NCBI GenBank assembly: GCA_021151485.1
Contig: JAGKXB010000006.1
Coordinates: 1-64,000, forward strand
Direction of reading: 5' to 3'
Origin: Oxalobacteraceae bacterium
Lineage (GTDB): Bacteria; Pseudomonadota; Gammaproteobacteria; Burkholderiales; Burkholderiaceae_D
DNA: 64,000 bases
Below the pieces are notes generated by a model, which worked only from the letters and a program-made list of their open reading frames with translations, searched no databases and had not been told where the DNA came from. The first letter of the stretch is position 1, and every line of letters starts with the position of its first letter. This document shows positions 48,534-57,461 of the stretch, in pieces. The translations under genes were made by a program, and so were the position numbers.

Positions 48534-49751
48534 ATGACTCCTCAGCAAAAAATAGCATTAGCCACGCAAATAAGAGCGGGTCATGCAGACGCTATTTTTA
48601 AAGTCACGCATGGGCCTGTTTCAATAGAAGAACAAGCAGAACGGCGGCATTTTTTTGCTAATGCTGATGTGCAGCGGAAATTAGTCAAAGGATGGATACA
48701 CGGCACGATGACAGAGCCTGCCATCATTGAGGCAATGAAAGAGACTGGCGTGGTGTTAACTGAGGATGCAGGCGACAAGATATGGCATGCGAAGTCTGCT
48801 TTGATGCTAGATACCTTTCAAAATCGGCCAGAGACTTTGTCGGTTCTTCCCTTGCTGAAAAATCTTTCGGTTGAGCGCAAACGGGAAATTGCTAATACTT
48901 GTGTGGAACGTTATCAAGATTTTGCGCAGCTGAGTGCACGCTCAGCTCGCCAGTATTACAAAAGTGTTTGGAAGAATGATGGTTTTCAGAAATTGGCTGC
49001 CGATTTGATTGCAGCGCTCGATTCTCATGATGATTTGCGTACTGAATTGATTGCATGTACAGGTACGTATCACAATGCAAAAAATCTAAAAGAAGTTGAA
49101 GTTCCATTAACGTTATCAACATCATTAACATCATTAACGGTTCCAACATCCAATGCGTCACGTCATGTTCATTTTGAACAAGTGGTTTCGGCAACGCCAA
49201 CAACAAATATATTTACTGATTCAGTTAAAGGTCTAACAACATCAAATATCCCTGTTCCCAGTATCAGGTCAGCAATTAATTTTAGCGGTCTTGGTGCGGT
49301 TGCGTTGCAACTCCTCGTTTATGCCAGCAACCAAAATCGACTTGTCGGAGCAATGGATGGATTGATGATTACAAACTCATTCTTAAGCCCGCTTAGCATG
49401 TTTGCTTTTCAAGATTTTCAATATGGCTCGGATGTCACGCCATTTAATGTAAGCAATGTAAACAATACAAAATCGGATTTTCAATATATTTCATTTGATG
49501 AGCTTGACATTGGCGAGGATGAATTTGATGTCCCTAAACCTGAAATTGATGTCCTGGAATATCAATTTGCGTCCTATAACGCTTTTTTGAATTTTGGTGC
49601 AAACAACGCATCCCAACCTGTTTCTTATATATCGTTTGGTGATGTTGGTGATTATGGGTGGAGTACTGCCGCGACTGGTATGAATGATGATGCGGAATAC
49701 GCTGATATGCCGGCGTTGGTGCCTTATGAGCCAGAGCGGAATGTCGAATAG
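48534..49751 (+). CDS. unrecognised 405-residue protein
   Basis: I do not recognise this protein. Residues 1-180 look helical and charged (MTPQQKIALATQIRAGHADA, LSVERKREIANTCVERYQDF). Residues 185-260 are Ser/Thr/Val-rich and low complexity. A hydrophobic patch (SGLGAVALQLLVYAS) lies near 258-272. The C-terminal 120 residues are strongly acidic, aromatic and partly repetitive (FQYISFDELDIGEDEFD; PVSYISFGDVGDYGW). No signal peptide is seen. ATG 48534 has no Shine-Dalgarno sequence, and the frame continues upstream through FASSGPAETLLHQ to an in-frame TAG, so it may be the remaining part of a longer gene. Confidence 0.6.
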   Translation: MTPQQKIALATQIRAGHADAIFKVTHGPVSIEEQAERRHFFANADVQRKLVKGWIHGTMTEPAIIEAMKETGVVLTEDAGDKIWHAKSALMLDTFQNRPETLSVLPLLKNLSVERKREIANTCVERYQDFAQLSARSARQYYKSVWKNDGFQKLAADLIAALDSHDDLRTELIACTGTYHNAKNLKEVEVPLTLSTSLTSLTVPTSNASRHVHFEQVVSATPTTNIFTDSVKGLTTSNIPVPSIRSAINFSGLGAVALQLLVYASNQNRLVGAMDGLMITNSFLSPLSMFAFQDFQYGSDVTPFNVSNVNNTKSDFQYISFDELDIGEDEFDVPKPEIDVLEYQFASYNAFLNFGANNASQPVSYISFGDVGDYGWSTAATGMNDDAEYADMPALVPYEPERNVE

Positions 49752-49765
49752 TCCACATCATTTGT

Positions 49766-49893
49766 GCGGGAACGATGGTAATACGGAAAAACTTAAATCC
49801 GTCGTCCCCGAGTGTTTAGTCGGGGACCCAGTGGCTTTTAGCAATCAACAACGAAAGACGCTGGGTTCCCGCCTAAACCTGCGGGAACGACGG
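49766..49893 (+). repeat. dispersed intergenic element, copy 3
   Basis: Core 49799-49893 (95 bp) with all four paired segments perfect: CCGTC/GACGG, GTCCCCGA/TCGGGGAC, CCAG/CTGG with inner CTTT/AAAG, and GTTCCCGC/GCGGGAAC. The left extension (from 49766) matches copy 1. It follows the unrecognised gene and ends 15 bp before the folB stop. Confidence 0.94.
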
Positions 49894-49907
49894 GGTGAAT
49901 GGACAGC

Positions 49908-50321
49908 TTAAACTTCTCTAAAAATACGTACGCTAGTCTTATCCACTTCTGCCCAGCAGCGTTTTTTGCTAACTTTGACCGCACAGGTCAGTGCGCCGGG
50001 CAAGGCTAGGACGCCATCGGCGATGCGGTTGGCGATGGTTTCTATCAGATAGGTTTTGCTGCTGGTGGATTGTTTGACGCATTCTCTGACTTTGGCGTAA
50101 TCAAAACCTTCCAATAAACCTTCTTTGGAATCGGGGATGCGTGTTCTTGCATCGTCGAATCCGACTTCCACATCAATAATCAAGCGTTGAATGCGGCCAT
50201 GTTCTTGCGGCTCTACGCCGATTTCGATATCGACTTCCATACATTCCAAGGATACATAGGCGAGTTTGGGGCGAGAAGTGACATTGGTGGAAGAAGAGGA
50301 AGCCTGATTCAAGTTATTCAT
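49908..50321 (-). CDS. folB: dihydroneopterin aldolase
   Basis: Folate-pathway aldolase/epimerase fold, 137 residues. Family features: VSLECMEVDIEIGVEPQEHGRIQRLIIDVEVG, FDYAKVRECVKQ, YLIETIANRIADGVLA and VKVSKKRCWAEVDKTSVRIFRE. It carries an N-terminal extension with Ser/Thr-rich residues (NQASSSSTNVTS). ATG 50321 is preferred over a longer frame that would run into the upstream gene. It lies 32 bp after the SDR gene, and both serve pterin metabolism. Confidence 0.85.
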   Translation of the reverse strand: MNNLNQASSSSTNVTSRPKLAYVSLECMEVDIEIGVEPQEHGRIQRLIIDVEVGFDDARTRIPDSKEGLLEGFDYAKVRECVKQSTSSKTYLIETIANRIADGVLALPGALTCAVKVSKKRCWAEVDKTSVRIFREV

Positions 50322-50353
50322 AAAATTTCCAAATTTATTTAAATTATTGCAAT

Positions 50354-51073
50354 TTATTCTAAAAAAATCGACCTGCCGCCATCGACGTTCAGGGTGGTGC
50401 CAGTCGTAAAAGTCGCATCGCATAACAAGAATTCTACGGCTGCGGCGAGCTCTTCAAATGTGCCGGTTCGGCCTAATGGCGTGGTGCGTAATATTTGTAC
50501 CTGGCGTTCCGGCGAAATGCTGGCGGGCGCATCGTTGGCTGGCCATTCTAGTGATCCAGGCGCAACGGCATTGACGCGTATCTGTGGTGCCAGTTCGGTG
50601 GCTAGCGCGCGTACTGCGGTGGCTAATGCGCCTTTGGCAATGTGATAGGTTAAGTGGGTTTTTGCGGGGCGTTCGACATGGATGTCGGTGATAGCGACGA
50701 TGGCACCATGATTGGTGGCGAGGGCGGTTTTGCAATGTTGTATTAATGTCAAATGACCAGTGAGATGGCTTTCGATATCGGCATCTAGCGATGTCGAAAA
50801 GTCATCTAAGTTTGAATGCAGATAGCTAGAAGCACTGGCAACCAGACCGACGATGGAATGAAGATACGGTGGTATGGCTATGGTTCGGTTGAGTTCCGCC
50901 TGCCAGACGACGGCGCTATTTGCCCGTAGGGCGTTCAACTCAAGCGCCAGAGCGTGTGCAGCCGATAGCGATGTATGGCAATGCACAATGATGCGATAAC
51001 CGCGCTGATGCAGGCGTCTGGCAATCGCCGCACCACCGCGTTTGGCAGCACCGGTGATCAAGATAGTTGGCAT
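50354..51073 (-). CDS. SDR oxidoreductase resembling pteridine/dihydromonapterin reductase (FolM/PTR1-like)
   Basis: A 239-residue short-chain dehydrogenase. The cofactor loop is TGAAKRGGAAIARRL, with Arg instead of the common Gly, as in pteridine reductases. The catalytic Tyr-x-x-x-Lys is YHIAK. The usual catalytic Ser is replaced: AITDIHVERP has Asp, as in PTR1 and FolM. Neighbouring folB supports a pterin substrate. ATG 51073 is 4 bp after the toxin stop; ATG 51085 overlaps that stop and is also possible. Confidence 0.8.
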   Translation of the reverse strand: MPTILITGAAKRGGAAIARRLHQRGYRIIVHCHTSLSAAHALALELNALRANSAVVWQAELNRTIAIPPYLHSIVGLVASASSYLHSNLDDFSTSLDADIESHLTGHLTLIQHCKTALATNHGAIVAITDIHVERPAKTHLTYHIAKGALATAVRALATELAPQIRVNAVAPGSLEWPANDAPASISPERQVQILRTTPLGRTGTFEELAAAVEFLLCDATFTTGTTLNVDGGRSIFLE

Positions 51074-51077
51074 AGGG

Positions 51078-51338
51078 TTATTCATTTCGATGAGGCGCTC
51101 CTGCAGCAATCATCAATATATTGATTTGCTCGCTATGGACTCGATAGATAATTCTGGTTGGACCAACGTGAATGCATTGGTATCCTGATAAGTCGCTTAC
51201 GAGAGGTTGTCCTAGTTTGTCTGGTTGACCTTGAGTCAACTTATTTTCAATGACTTTTAAAATTGCTTTGCTTTCTGCACGGCCTAGGCTGATTAAATCC
51301 TGTTCGACTTCAGGATGATAAGAGAGCGTCCACGTCAT
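51078..51338 (-). CDS. RelE/ParE-family toxin
   Basis: An 86-residue basic-core toxin with the RelE/ParE fold (LSYHPEVEQDLISLGRAESKAILKVIENKL, LSGYQCIHVGPTRIIYRV). RelE-type members cut mRNA on the ribosome and ParE-type inhibit gyrase; the sequence alone does not decide, although the YRIIYRV-like strand is more RelE/StbE-like. It overlaps the antitoxin gene by 4 bp (ATGA). Confidence 0.88.
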   Translation of the reverse strand: MTWTLSYHPEVEQDLISLGRAESKAILKVIENKLTQGQPDKLGQPLVSDLSGYQCIHVGPTRIIYRVHSEQINILMIAAGAPHRNE

Positions 51339-51640
51339 GAATCATTGTCCCCAAAACGCGCCAGCATATCGGCATGAGAAAGTGGTTGCGATCGCTGGGA
51401 CGATTGTGTTTGTTTACTTAATGATAAGCGGTTGCGTGCGGCGGCTTCAATCCGCAAGTCTTCCAGTTCTGTCATCAGTGATTCATATACTGCTGTCGGT
51501 AACATCACAGCAGTGGGGCGGTTATCGCGCATGACGACGTAACGATCTTGGCTGCCATCGGCCATACGATCTAGTAATAAACGTGCATTTTTTTGGAGTT
51601 CAGTCGATGAAATAGCTTGATCGGCACGCTCAAGTAACAT
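51335..51640 (-). CDS. Phd/YefM-family antitoxin
   Basis: A 101-residue antitoxin. The N-terminal DNA-binding Phd/YefM domain reads ISSTELQKNARLLLDRMADGSQDRYVVMRDNRPTAVMLP; the C-terminal part (about 70-101) is polar and likely folds on the toxin. It is expected to repress its own promoter upstream of 51640. A longer frame to 51673 exists but has no better start signal. Confidence 0.87.
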   Translation of the reverse strand: MLLERADQAISSTELQKNARLLLDRMADGSQDRYVVMRDNRPTAVMLPTAVYESLMTELEDLRIEAAARNRLSLSKQTQSSQRSQPLSHADMLARFGDNDS

Positions 51641-51800
51641 GTTGGAAATCTCTTTTCTCTCTTTTTGTTGCAATACAATCTTATTTTAATATTATTTAAA
51701 TATGACCTCGATACAGGTGAGGGGCCGTATTCTATCTTTATTTGACATTCTGAGTTGGGGGCTAATGTATATTTGGCAAGTTATAACAAGCTAAAAACTT

Positions 51801-51932
51801 TGTCATCACCCTGTCATCACCCTGTCATCACCCTGTCATCACCCTGTCATCACCCTGTCATTACCCTGTCATTACCCTGTCATTACCCTGTCATTACCCT
51901 GTCATTACCCTGTCATTACCCTGTCATTACCC
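51801..51932. repeat. twelve tandem copies of an 11-bp unit
   Basis: Five copies of TGTCATCACCC followed by seven of TGTCATTACCC, all in register with no indels (132 bp), then decay into TTTAATGACC. The clean split into two variant blocks suggests separate expansions. It ends 72 bp before the grpE -35. Confidence 0.97.
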
Positions 51933-52004
51933 TTTAATGACCTTGTAATAAGTTGTAATAAATCGTTGTTGATGTACGTAATTTGTGTTGGATTAAATGC
52001 GGCA

Positions 52005-52032
52005 CTTGAAAAAACATTTCACAACCCCATTT
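52005..52032 (+). promoter_or_regulatory. sigma-32 (heat-shock) promoter of grpE
   Basis: -35 CTTGAAA (52005-52011), 13-bp spacer, -10 CCCCATTT (52025-52032): a full match to the RpoH consensus CTTGAAA-N13-CCCCATNT. Transcription would start near 52039. Confidence 0.92.
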
Positions 52033-52136
52033 GGCCGTGGTGTCAAATTTCCGTATGAAATTTAATATCAATAAATATTAAAAATTAATAAGCAATTAAA
52101 TTAATAATTTAATAATAAATCATTGGAGATGATTAA

Positions 52137-52679
52137 ATGCAAGATTTAGAAAAACAAGCTGAAAAAGTTGAACCTAGTATTGAGCAAACAACAGAAAAAT
52201 CAGATAGCGCGCAGTCTGGCCCGAGTTTGGTCGAACAATTAGTACAGGCAGAAGCGAGTTTGGCTGAAATGCGAGACGCATATTTGCGTGCTAAAGCCGA
52301 AGCAGAAAACAGTCGTCGTCGTGGCCAAGAAGACGTCAGTAAAGCGTACAAATTTGCAATCGAAGGATTTGCTGAATCTTTGTTGCCGGTAAAAGACAGC
52401 TTGGAAATGGCACTCAAAGTAGAAACTCCATCGATTGAGTCGCTCAAAGAAGGCGTAGAAATGACATTAAAACAATTGTCAACCGCCTTTGAGAAAAATC
52501 GTTTATTAGAAGTCCAACCTGCGCAAGGTGAAAAGCTGGATCCGCTCAAACATCAAGCCGTGTCTGTCGTGCCGTCAGAGCAAGAAGCCAACACCGTTGT
52601 GTCAGTCTTGCAAAAAGGCTACATGATCGCCGATCGTTTGTTGCGTCCCGCTATTGTTACAGTTGCACAAGCAAAATAA
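52137..52679 (+). CDS. grpE: nucleotide exchange factor GrpE
   Basis: Exchanges ADP for ATP on DnaK. The 180 residues have a disordered acidic N-terminus (about 1-30), a long coiled coil ([29 protein letters not shown]), and the beta-domain near the end with the signature [20 protein letters not shown]. First gene of grpE-dnaK-dnaJ, under its own heat-shock promoter. Confidence 0.95.
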   Translation: MQDLEKQAEKVEPSIEQTTEKSDSAQSGPSLVEQLVQAEASLAEMRDAYLRAKAEAENSRRRGQEDVSKAYKFAIEGFAESLLPVKDSLEMALKVETPSIESLKEGVEMTLKQLSTAFEKNRLLEVQPAQGEKLDPLKHQAVSVVPSEQEANTVVSVLQKGYMIADRLLRPAIVTVAQAK

Positions 52680-52690
52680 TCAAAAAAAGA

Positions 52691-52718
52691 CTTGAAACGG
52701 CGGTGTTTTTCCCTATAT
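52691..52718 (+). promoter_or_regulatory. sigma-32 (heat-shock) promoter of dnaK
   Basis: -35 CTTGAAA (52691-52697), 13-bp spacer, -10 CCCTATAT (52711-52718), one base from consensus. It starts 12 bp after the grpE stop and gives dnaK a second, stronger input. Confidence 0.85.
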
Positions 52719-52800
52719 GACAATTCGTGGAAAATCGTAGAAATCCAAAAAATTTACAAAATTTAAAAATTTAAAATCTTATTATTAAGGAAATAAAATC

Positions 52801-54744
52801 ATGGCACAAAAAAAATACATTATCGGGATTGATTTAGGTACCACCAACTCTTGCGTGTCCGTCATGGAAGGCGGTCAGGCTAAGGTTATCGAAAACTCCG
52901 AAGGCGCGCGTACCACGCCATCTATCATTGCTTATCAAGAAGATGGTGAGATTCTGGTTGGTGCCTCCGCCAAACGTCAGGCTGTCACTAATCCAAAAAA
53001 CACCCTCTACGCTGTTAAGCGTTTGATCGGTCGTAAGTTTGAAGAAAAAGCCGTACAAAAAGACATCGAATTGATGCCTTATTCCATCGTTAAAGCAGAC
53101 AACGGTGATGCATGGGTAGGCGTGCGTGACAAGAAATTGGCACCGCCGCAAATTTCTGCCGAAGTATTACGCAAAATGAAAAAAACAGCCGAAGATTATC
53201 TCGGTGAAGAAGTTACCGAAGCCGTCATTACTGTACCAGCGTATTTTAACGATGCACAACGTCAAGCAACCAAAGATGCCGGTCGTATCGCTGGTTTGGA
53301 AGTCAAACGTATCATCAATGAACCAACGGCTGCTGCGCTGGCGTTTGGTTTGGATAAAAATGAAAAAGGCGATCGCAAAATTGCGGTTTACGATTTGGGC
53401 GGCGGTACGTTTGACGTTTCCATCATTGAAATCGCTGACGTCGATGGCGAAAAACAATTTGAAGTCTTGTCCACCAATGGCGATACCTTCCTGGGTGGTG
53501 AAGATTTTGACCAACGCATCATCGATTACATCATTGATGAATTCAAGAAAATCAACGGTATTGATTTGAAGAAAGACCCAATCGCCTTGCAACGTATTAA
53601 AGCATCGGCAGAGCGCACCAAGATTGAATTGTCTTCTTCCCAGCAAACAGAAATCAACGAGCCCTACATCGCAATGGCAAATGGCGCGCCAGTGCATTTG
53701 AACTTGAAGATGACACGTGCCAAGTTGGAATCTTTGGTTGAAGAATTGATTGCGCAAACGATAGAACCATGCCGTCTGGCGATTAAAGATGCAGGTGTGA
53801 AGGTTTCTGACATCGACGATATTATTTTGGTTGGCGGTATGACTCGCATGCCAAAAGTGCAAGAAAAGGTGAAAGAATTTTTTGGTAAAGATCCACGTAA
53901 AGACGTTAACCCAGACGAAGCCGTTGCGGTTGGTGCGGCAATTCAAGGTTCTGTTTTATCTGGCGATCGTAAAGATTTGTTGTTATTGGACGTCACGCCA
54001 TTGTCACTTGGGATCGAAACCATGGGCGGTGTGATGACCAAGATGATTCAAAAAAACACCACCATTCCAACTAAATTTAGTCAAGTATTCTCTACCGCTG
54101 ACGACAATCAACCAGCAGTAACCATCAAGGTATACCAAGGTGAACGTGAAATCGCAGCGGGTAACAAAGGCTTGGGCGAATTCAATTTGGAAGGAATTCC
54201 ACCGGCGCCACGTGGTACACCGCAAATTGAAGTGACTTTCGATATCGATGCCAACGGTATTTTGCATGTCGGCGCAAAAGACAAAGCGACTGGCAAAGAA
54301 AACAAAATCACTATTAAAGCTAATTCCGGCTTGTCAGAAGAAGAAATTCAAAAAATGGTGAAAGACGCCGAATTGAATGCGGAAGAAGATCGCAAGGTGA
54401 AAGAATTGGCTGAATCCCGCAATCAAGCCGATGCTTTGGTTCATTCCACCAAAAAATCGTTGAACGAGTATGGCGACAAACTCGAAGCTGGTGAAAAAGA
54501 AAAAATCGAAGCAGCTATCCAAGATTTGGAAGGCGTGTTGAAGAGCAGTGACAAGGCAGAAATCGATGCCAAGGTTGCGGCTCTGTCTACTGCTGCACAA
54601 AAATTAGGCGAAAAAATGTACGCTGACATGCAAGCGCAACAAGCGGCTGGTGCAGATGGGGCAGCAGGTGCTGGTGCGGCCGATGCTAAACCACAAGCTG
54701 AAGATGTTGTGGATGCTGATTTTAAAGAAGTGAAAGATAAATAA
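52801..54744 (+). CDS. dnaK: molecular chaperone DnaK (Hsp70)
   Basis: Hsp70 chaperone, 647 residues. The ATPase domain shows [52 protein letters not shown] and [12 protein letters not shown]; the substrate domain starts after the linker [14 protein letters not shown]; the C-terminus ends with the Ala/Gly-rich tail and the acidic [15 protein letters not shown] clear AAGGA precedes the ATG. It is followed by a hairpin plus T-run before dnaJ. Confidence 0.98.
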   Translation: MAQKKYIIGIDLGTTNSCVSVMEGGQAKVIENSEGARTTPSIIAYQEDGEILVGASAKRQAVTNPKNTLYAVKRLIGRKFEEKAVQKDIELMPYSIVKADNGDAWVGVRDKKLAPPQISAEVLRKMKKTAEDYLGEEVTEAVITVPAYFNDAQRQATKDAGRIAGLEVKRIINEPTAAALAFGLDKNEKGDRKIAVYDLGGGTFDVSIIEIADVDGEKQFEVLSTNGDTFLGGEDFDQRIIDYIIDEFKKINGIDLKKDPIALQRIKASAERTKIELSSSQQTEINEPYIAMANGAPVHLNLKMTRAKLESLVEELIAQTIEPCRLAIKDAGVKVSDIDDIILVGGMTRMPKVQEKVKEFFGKDPRKDVNPDEAVAVGAAIQGSVLSGDRKDLLLLDVTPLSLGIETMGGVMTKMIQKNTTIPTKFSQVFSTADDNQPAVTIKVYQGEREIAAGNKGLGEFNLEGIPPAPRGTPQIEVTFDIDANGILHVGAKDKATGKENKITIKANSGLSEEEIQKMVKDAELNAEEDRKVKELAESRNQADALVHSTKKSLNEYGDKLEAGEKEKIEAAIQDLEGVLKSSDKAEIDAKVAALSTAAQKLGEKMYADMQAQQAAGADGAAGAGAADAKPQAEDVVDADFKEVKDK

Positions 54745-54807
54745 TCAGGTACAGCTAAAGATAATCATAGATTATCAACAGGCCTCGCAGACCGTTCTGT
54801 GATGGCT

Positions 54808-54850
54808 CGCCGAGTGATGGTTTGCTGTGCAACCTGTTACTCGGCGTTTT
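54808..54850 (+). terminator. attenuator-like hairpin between dnaK and dnaJ
   Basis: CGCCGAGT (54808-54815) pairs with ACTCGGCG (54839-54846); inside, GGTT pairs with AACC and GC with GC. TTTT follows, then CGTTT. It should partly end dnaK transcripts and so lower dnaJ relative to dnaK. Confidence 0.75.
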
Positions 54851-54877
54851 CGTTTAAATAACAAGGTGTGAAATAAG

Positions 54878-56005
54878 ATGGCGAAGCGTGATTATTACGA
54901 AATACTTGGGGTGGCAAAAAATGCCAGCGACGATGAAATCAAAAAGGCTTATCGCAAGCTGGCGATGAAATATCACCCCGACCGTAATCCAGATCATAAA
55001 GAATCGGAAGAAAAGTTTAAGGAAATCAAAGAAGCGTATGAGATGTTGTCTGATGCGCAAAAGCGTGAAGCCTACGATCGTTATGGCCATGCTGGTGTGG
55101 ATCCCAATATGGGTGGTGGTGGATTTGGCGGAGGCGGTGGAGGTTTCTCCGACGCATTTGGCGATATTTTTGGCGATATTTTTGGTGGCGGACGTGGCGG
55201 GCGTAGTGGTGGGCCACAAGTGCATCGTGGTGCTGATTTGCGCTACAACCTGGAAATTTCGTTAGAGCAAGCGGCGAACGGTTTTGATACTACGATACGC
55301 GTTCCATCGTGGGATAAATGTGAGCCTTGTGGTGGTTCAGGGGCTAAACCTGGAACTTCACCCACGACTTGTACCACTTGTGGTGGGCATGGTCAGGTGC
55401 GTATGCAACAGGGGTTTTTCAGTATTCAACAAACTTGCCCTAAGTGCCATGGGACTGGCAAGGTCATTACTGATCCTTGCACCTCCTGTAGTGGTGCTGG
55501 TCGTATTAAGCGCAATAAAACGTTGGAAGTCAAAATCCCAGCCGGTATTGATCATGGCATGCGCATTCGCTCTGCTGGTAATGGTGAGCCGGGCACCAAT
55601 GGTGGTCCTTCTGGTGATTTGTATGTGGAAATTCATATCAAACAGCACGCAGTGTTCCAGCGTGATGGTGATGATTTACATTGTGAAATGCCGATTTCTT
55701 TTGTCAAAGCAGCTTTGGGTGGGGAGATTGAAGTTCCTACTTTGAACGGTAAAGTGTCATTTCCTATTCCCGAGGGAACGCAGACTGGCAAAACCTTCCG
55801 TTTACGTGGCAAGGGGGTTAAAGGGGTACGTTCCAGTTATGCAGGCGATTTGTTTTGCCATGTTGTCATTGAAACACCCGTCAAATTGACTGAGAAGCAA
55901 AAAACGCTGTTGCAGGATTTTGAGCGCTTAACCACAGAGGGTGGGGCTAAACATAGTCCGCAAAGCAAAACCTGGATGGATAAGGTAAAGGCGTTTTTTG
56001 AGTGA
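54878..56005 (+). CDS. dnaJ: co-chaperone DnaJ (Hsp40)
   Basis: Class A J-protein, 375 residues. The J domain has YHPDRNP (HPD motif at about 33-35), then a Gly/Phe-rich region ([20 protein letters not shown]), the zinc domain with four CxxCxGxG repeats ([32 protein letters not shown]) and two C-terminal beta domains. It delivers clients to DnaK and stimulates its ATPase. Confidence 0.97.
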   Translation: MAKRDYYEILGVAKNASDDEIKKAYRKLAMKYHPDRNPDHKESEEKFKEIKEAYEMLSDAQKREAYDRYGHAGVDPNMGGGGFGGGGGGFSDAFGDIFGDIFGGGRGGRSGGPQVHRGADLRYNLEISLEQAANGFDTTIRVPSWDKCEPCGGSGAKPGTSPTTCTTCGGHGQVRMQQGFFSIQQTCPKCHGTGKVITDPCTSCSGAGRIKRNKTLEVKIPAGIDHGMRIRSAGNGEPGTNGGPSGDLYVEIHIKQHAVFQRDGDDLHCEMPISFVKAALGGEIEVPTLNGKVSFPIPEGTQTGKTFRLRGKGVKGVRSSYAGDLFCHVVIETPVKLTEKQKTLLQDFERLTTEGGAKHSPQSKTWMDKVKAFFE

Positions 56006-56017
56006 TGCCCACTATGG

Positions 56018-56065
56018 TAGGGTGTCAATAAGCGGAGCACATTGCGCTGTGCTTATTGCACCCTA
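56018..56065. repeat. imperfect palindrome between convergent dnaJ and panB
   Basis: TAGGGTGTCAATAAGC and GCTTATTGCACCCTA pair over 15 positions with one bulged T, around GGAGCACATTGCGCTGT. It resembles widespread TAGGGTG...CACCCTA intergenic repeats. It may block readthrough between the two genes, but there is no T-run. Confidence 0.8.
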
Positions 56066-56088
56066 GTGAGCTGGTTTCTAAGTTTTCC

Positions 56089-56919
56089 TTAGAAACAATG
56101 TTCAGGCGCCGGAAAAGAACCATCTTTCACGGCGCCAATATAAGCCTGAATTGCTGCATCAATACTGTCTCTCCCCTGCATAAAATTCTTCACAAAGCGT
56201 GCTTTGCGGCCAGGAAAAACGCCTAATAAATCGTGCATCACCAATACTTGACCTGAACAATCCGCACCAGCGCCGATGCCGATGGTGGGGATGTGGAGTA
56301 ATTCCGTGATTTCTTTGCCTAAATTGGCTGGAATCGCTTCCAGCAACAAGGCGCATGCGCCGGCTTCTTGTAGTGCCAGGGCGTCGGCTTTGAGTGCTTC
56401 TGCCGCTTGGTGTGTTTTTCCTTGCACTTTGTATCCGCCTAATTGGTGTACTGATTGTGGTGTTAAGCCGATATGAGCGCAAACGGGAATGGCACGTTCG
56501 GTTAAAAAGCGAATAGTCTCGGCCAGCCATACGCCGCCTTCAAGTTTGACCATCTGCGCACCGGCTTGCATGAGTTGAACCGCGTTTTGGAAGGCAGTTT
56601 CTGCTGTGGGATAGCTGCCAAATGGCATATCTGCCGCAATCAATGCAGTTTGATTGCCGCGCGCTACGCTACTGGTGTGGTAAATCATGTCCGCCAGTGT
56701 GACGGGCAGGGTAGAGGTGTGACCTTGGCATACCATGCCCAGTGAGTCGCCGATAAGCAAGATGTCGATACCGCAACGATCCATTAATGCAGCAAAGCTG
56801 GCGTCGTAACAGGTCAACATGGTGATTTTGTCGTTGGTTGTACGCATGGCTTTTAGGGTGGGAATGGTGACGACCGGGCGTGGTTTCGTACCTTCGGCTT
56901 GATGTAAATATCCCGTCAT
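56089..56919 (-). CDS. panB: 3-methyl-2-oxobutanoate hydroxymethyltransferase
   Basis: First committed step to pantothenate and CoA: adds a hydroxymethyl group from methylene-tetrahydrofolate to ketoisovalerate. The 276 residues show [80 protein letters not shown] [20 protein letters not shown] and [18 protein letters not shown]. panC is not adjacent. Confidence 0.96.
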   Translation of the reverse strand: MTGYLHQAEGTKPRPVVTIPTLKAMRTTNDKITMLTCYDASFAALMDRCGIDILLIGDSLGMVCQGHTSTLPVTLADMIYHTSSVARGNQTALIAADMPFGSYPTAETAFQNAVQLMQAGAQMVKLEGGVWLAETIRFLTERAIPVCAHIGLTPQSVHQLGGYKVQGKTHQAAEALKADALALQEAGACALLLEAIPANLGKEITELLHIPTIGIGAGADCSGQVLVMHDLLGVFPGRKARFVKNFMQGRDSIDAAIQAYIGAVKDGSFPAPEHCF

Positions 56920-56961
56920 TCTTTATTCTCCTATTGGTAATCTGGCAATCATTGATATTCA

Positions 56962-57444
56962 TTACAAAGCATGAATGCTTTGTTTAGCCACATTGGAAAG
57001 AAAATCTTGCGCCGCTCCTAATCCAGGGATGTGGATGTCTGGATTGATTTGCAATAATGGCAATAGTACGAATGCCCGTTGCGTCAGGTGTGGGTGAGGA
57101 ATAGTCAAAATTGCCGAGTCAATTTGTTCAGTTCCATACAGCAAAATATCCAGATCCATAGTGCGCGGTGCGTGCCAATAAGGTCGTGTGCGACCAAATG
57201 TTGTTTCTATAGATTGCAATTCGGTCAGCAATTGTGGTGCCGATAGCGTGGTATGAATTTGCACCACGGCGTTGACGTAATCATCCCCATCGGCATCTTG
57301 CGGTGCGCTGCGAAACAAGCCTGATTGCGCAATCAGGCGGCTGTCGGGTAATTGTTTGAGCTGCGCGATCGCTGCGTTGACGTTTCGTTCCGGTTGCCCC
57401 AGATTGGCACCAATCCCAATGTAGGTTTCATAGGTTTGCTGCAT
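56962..57444 (-). CDS. folK: 2-amino-4-hydroxy-6-hydroxymethyldihydropteridine pyrophosphokinase
   Basis: Pyrophosphorylates the pterin in folate synthesis, the step after FolB. The 160 residues include YIGIGANLGQPERNVNAAIAQL, QDADGDDYVNAVVQ, FGRTRPYWHAPRTMDLDILLYG (the family signature with two metal-binding aspartates) and IPHPHLTQRAFVLLPL. It lies 42 bp before panB and 17 bp after pcnB. Confidence 0.95.
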   Translation of the reverse strand: MQQTYETYIGIGANLGQPERNVNAAIAQLKQLPDSRLIAQSGLFRSAPQDADGDDYVNAVVQIHTTLSAPQLLTELQSIETTFGRTRPYWHAPRTMDLDILLYGTEQIDSAILTIPHPHLTQRAFVLLPLLQINPDIHIPGLGAAQDFLSNVAKQSIHAL

Positions 57445-57461
57445 AGTTTGTTTGATTTAAT

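Larger units (their letters stand above)
51674..52136. other. intergenic region between the toxin-antitoxin pair and grpE
   Basis: About 460 bp holding, from left to right, the antitoxin promoter zone, a 12-unit tandem repeat (51801-51932), a sigma-32 promoter (52005-52032) and an AT-rich leader with the grpE ribosome site TTGGAG. No gene is apparent; the open frame across the tandem repeat is a by-product of the repeat. Confidence 0.8.

Noticed and set aside
51801-51932. CRISPR-like array
   Set aside because: Units are 11 bp and contiguous with no spacers, and no cas genes are near.
51755-51937. Repeat protein encoded by the 11-bp array
   Set aside because: An 11-bp unit reads through three frames in turn without stops only by base composition; it has no ribosome site and no codon signature of a gene.
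53167-53946. 259-codon antisense open frame in dnaK
   Set aside because: Typical long open frame opposite dnaK caused by its codon pattern; no family similarity.
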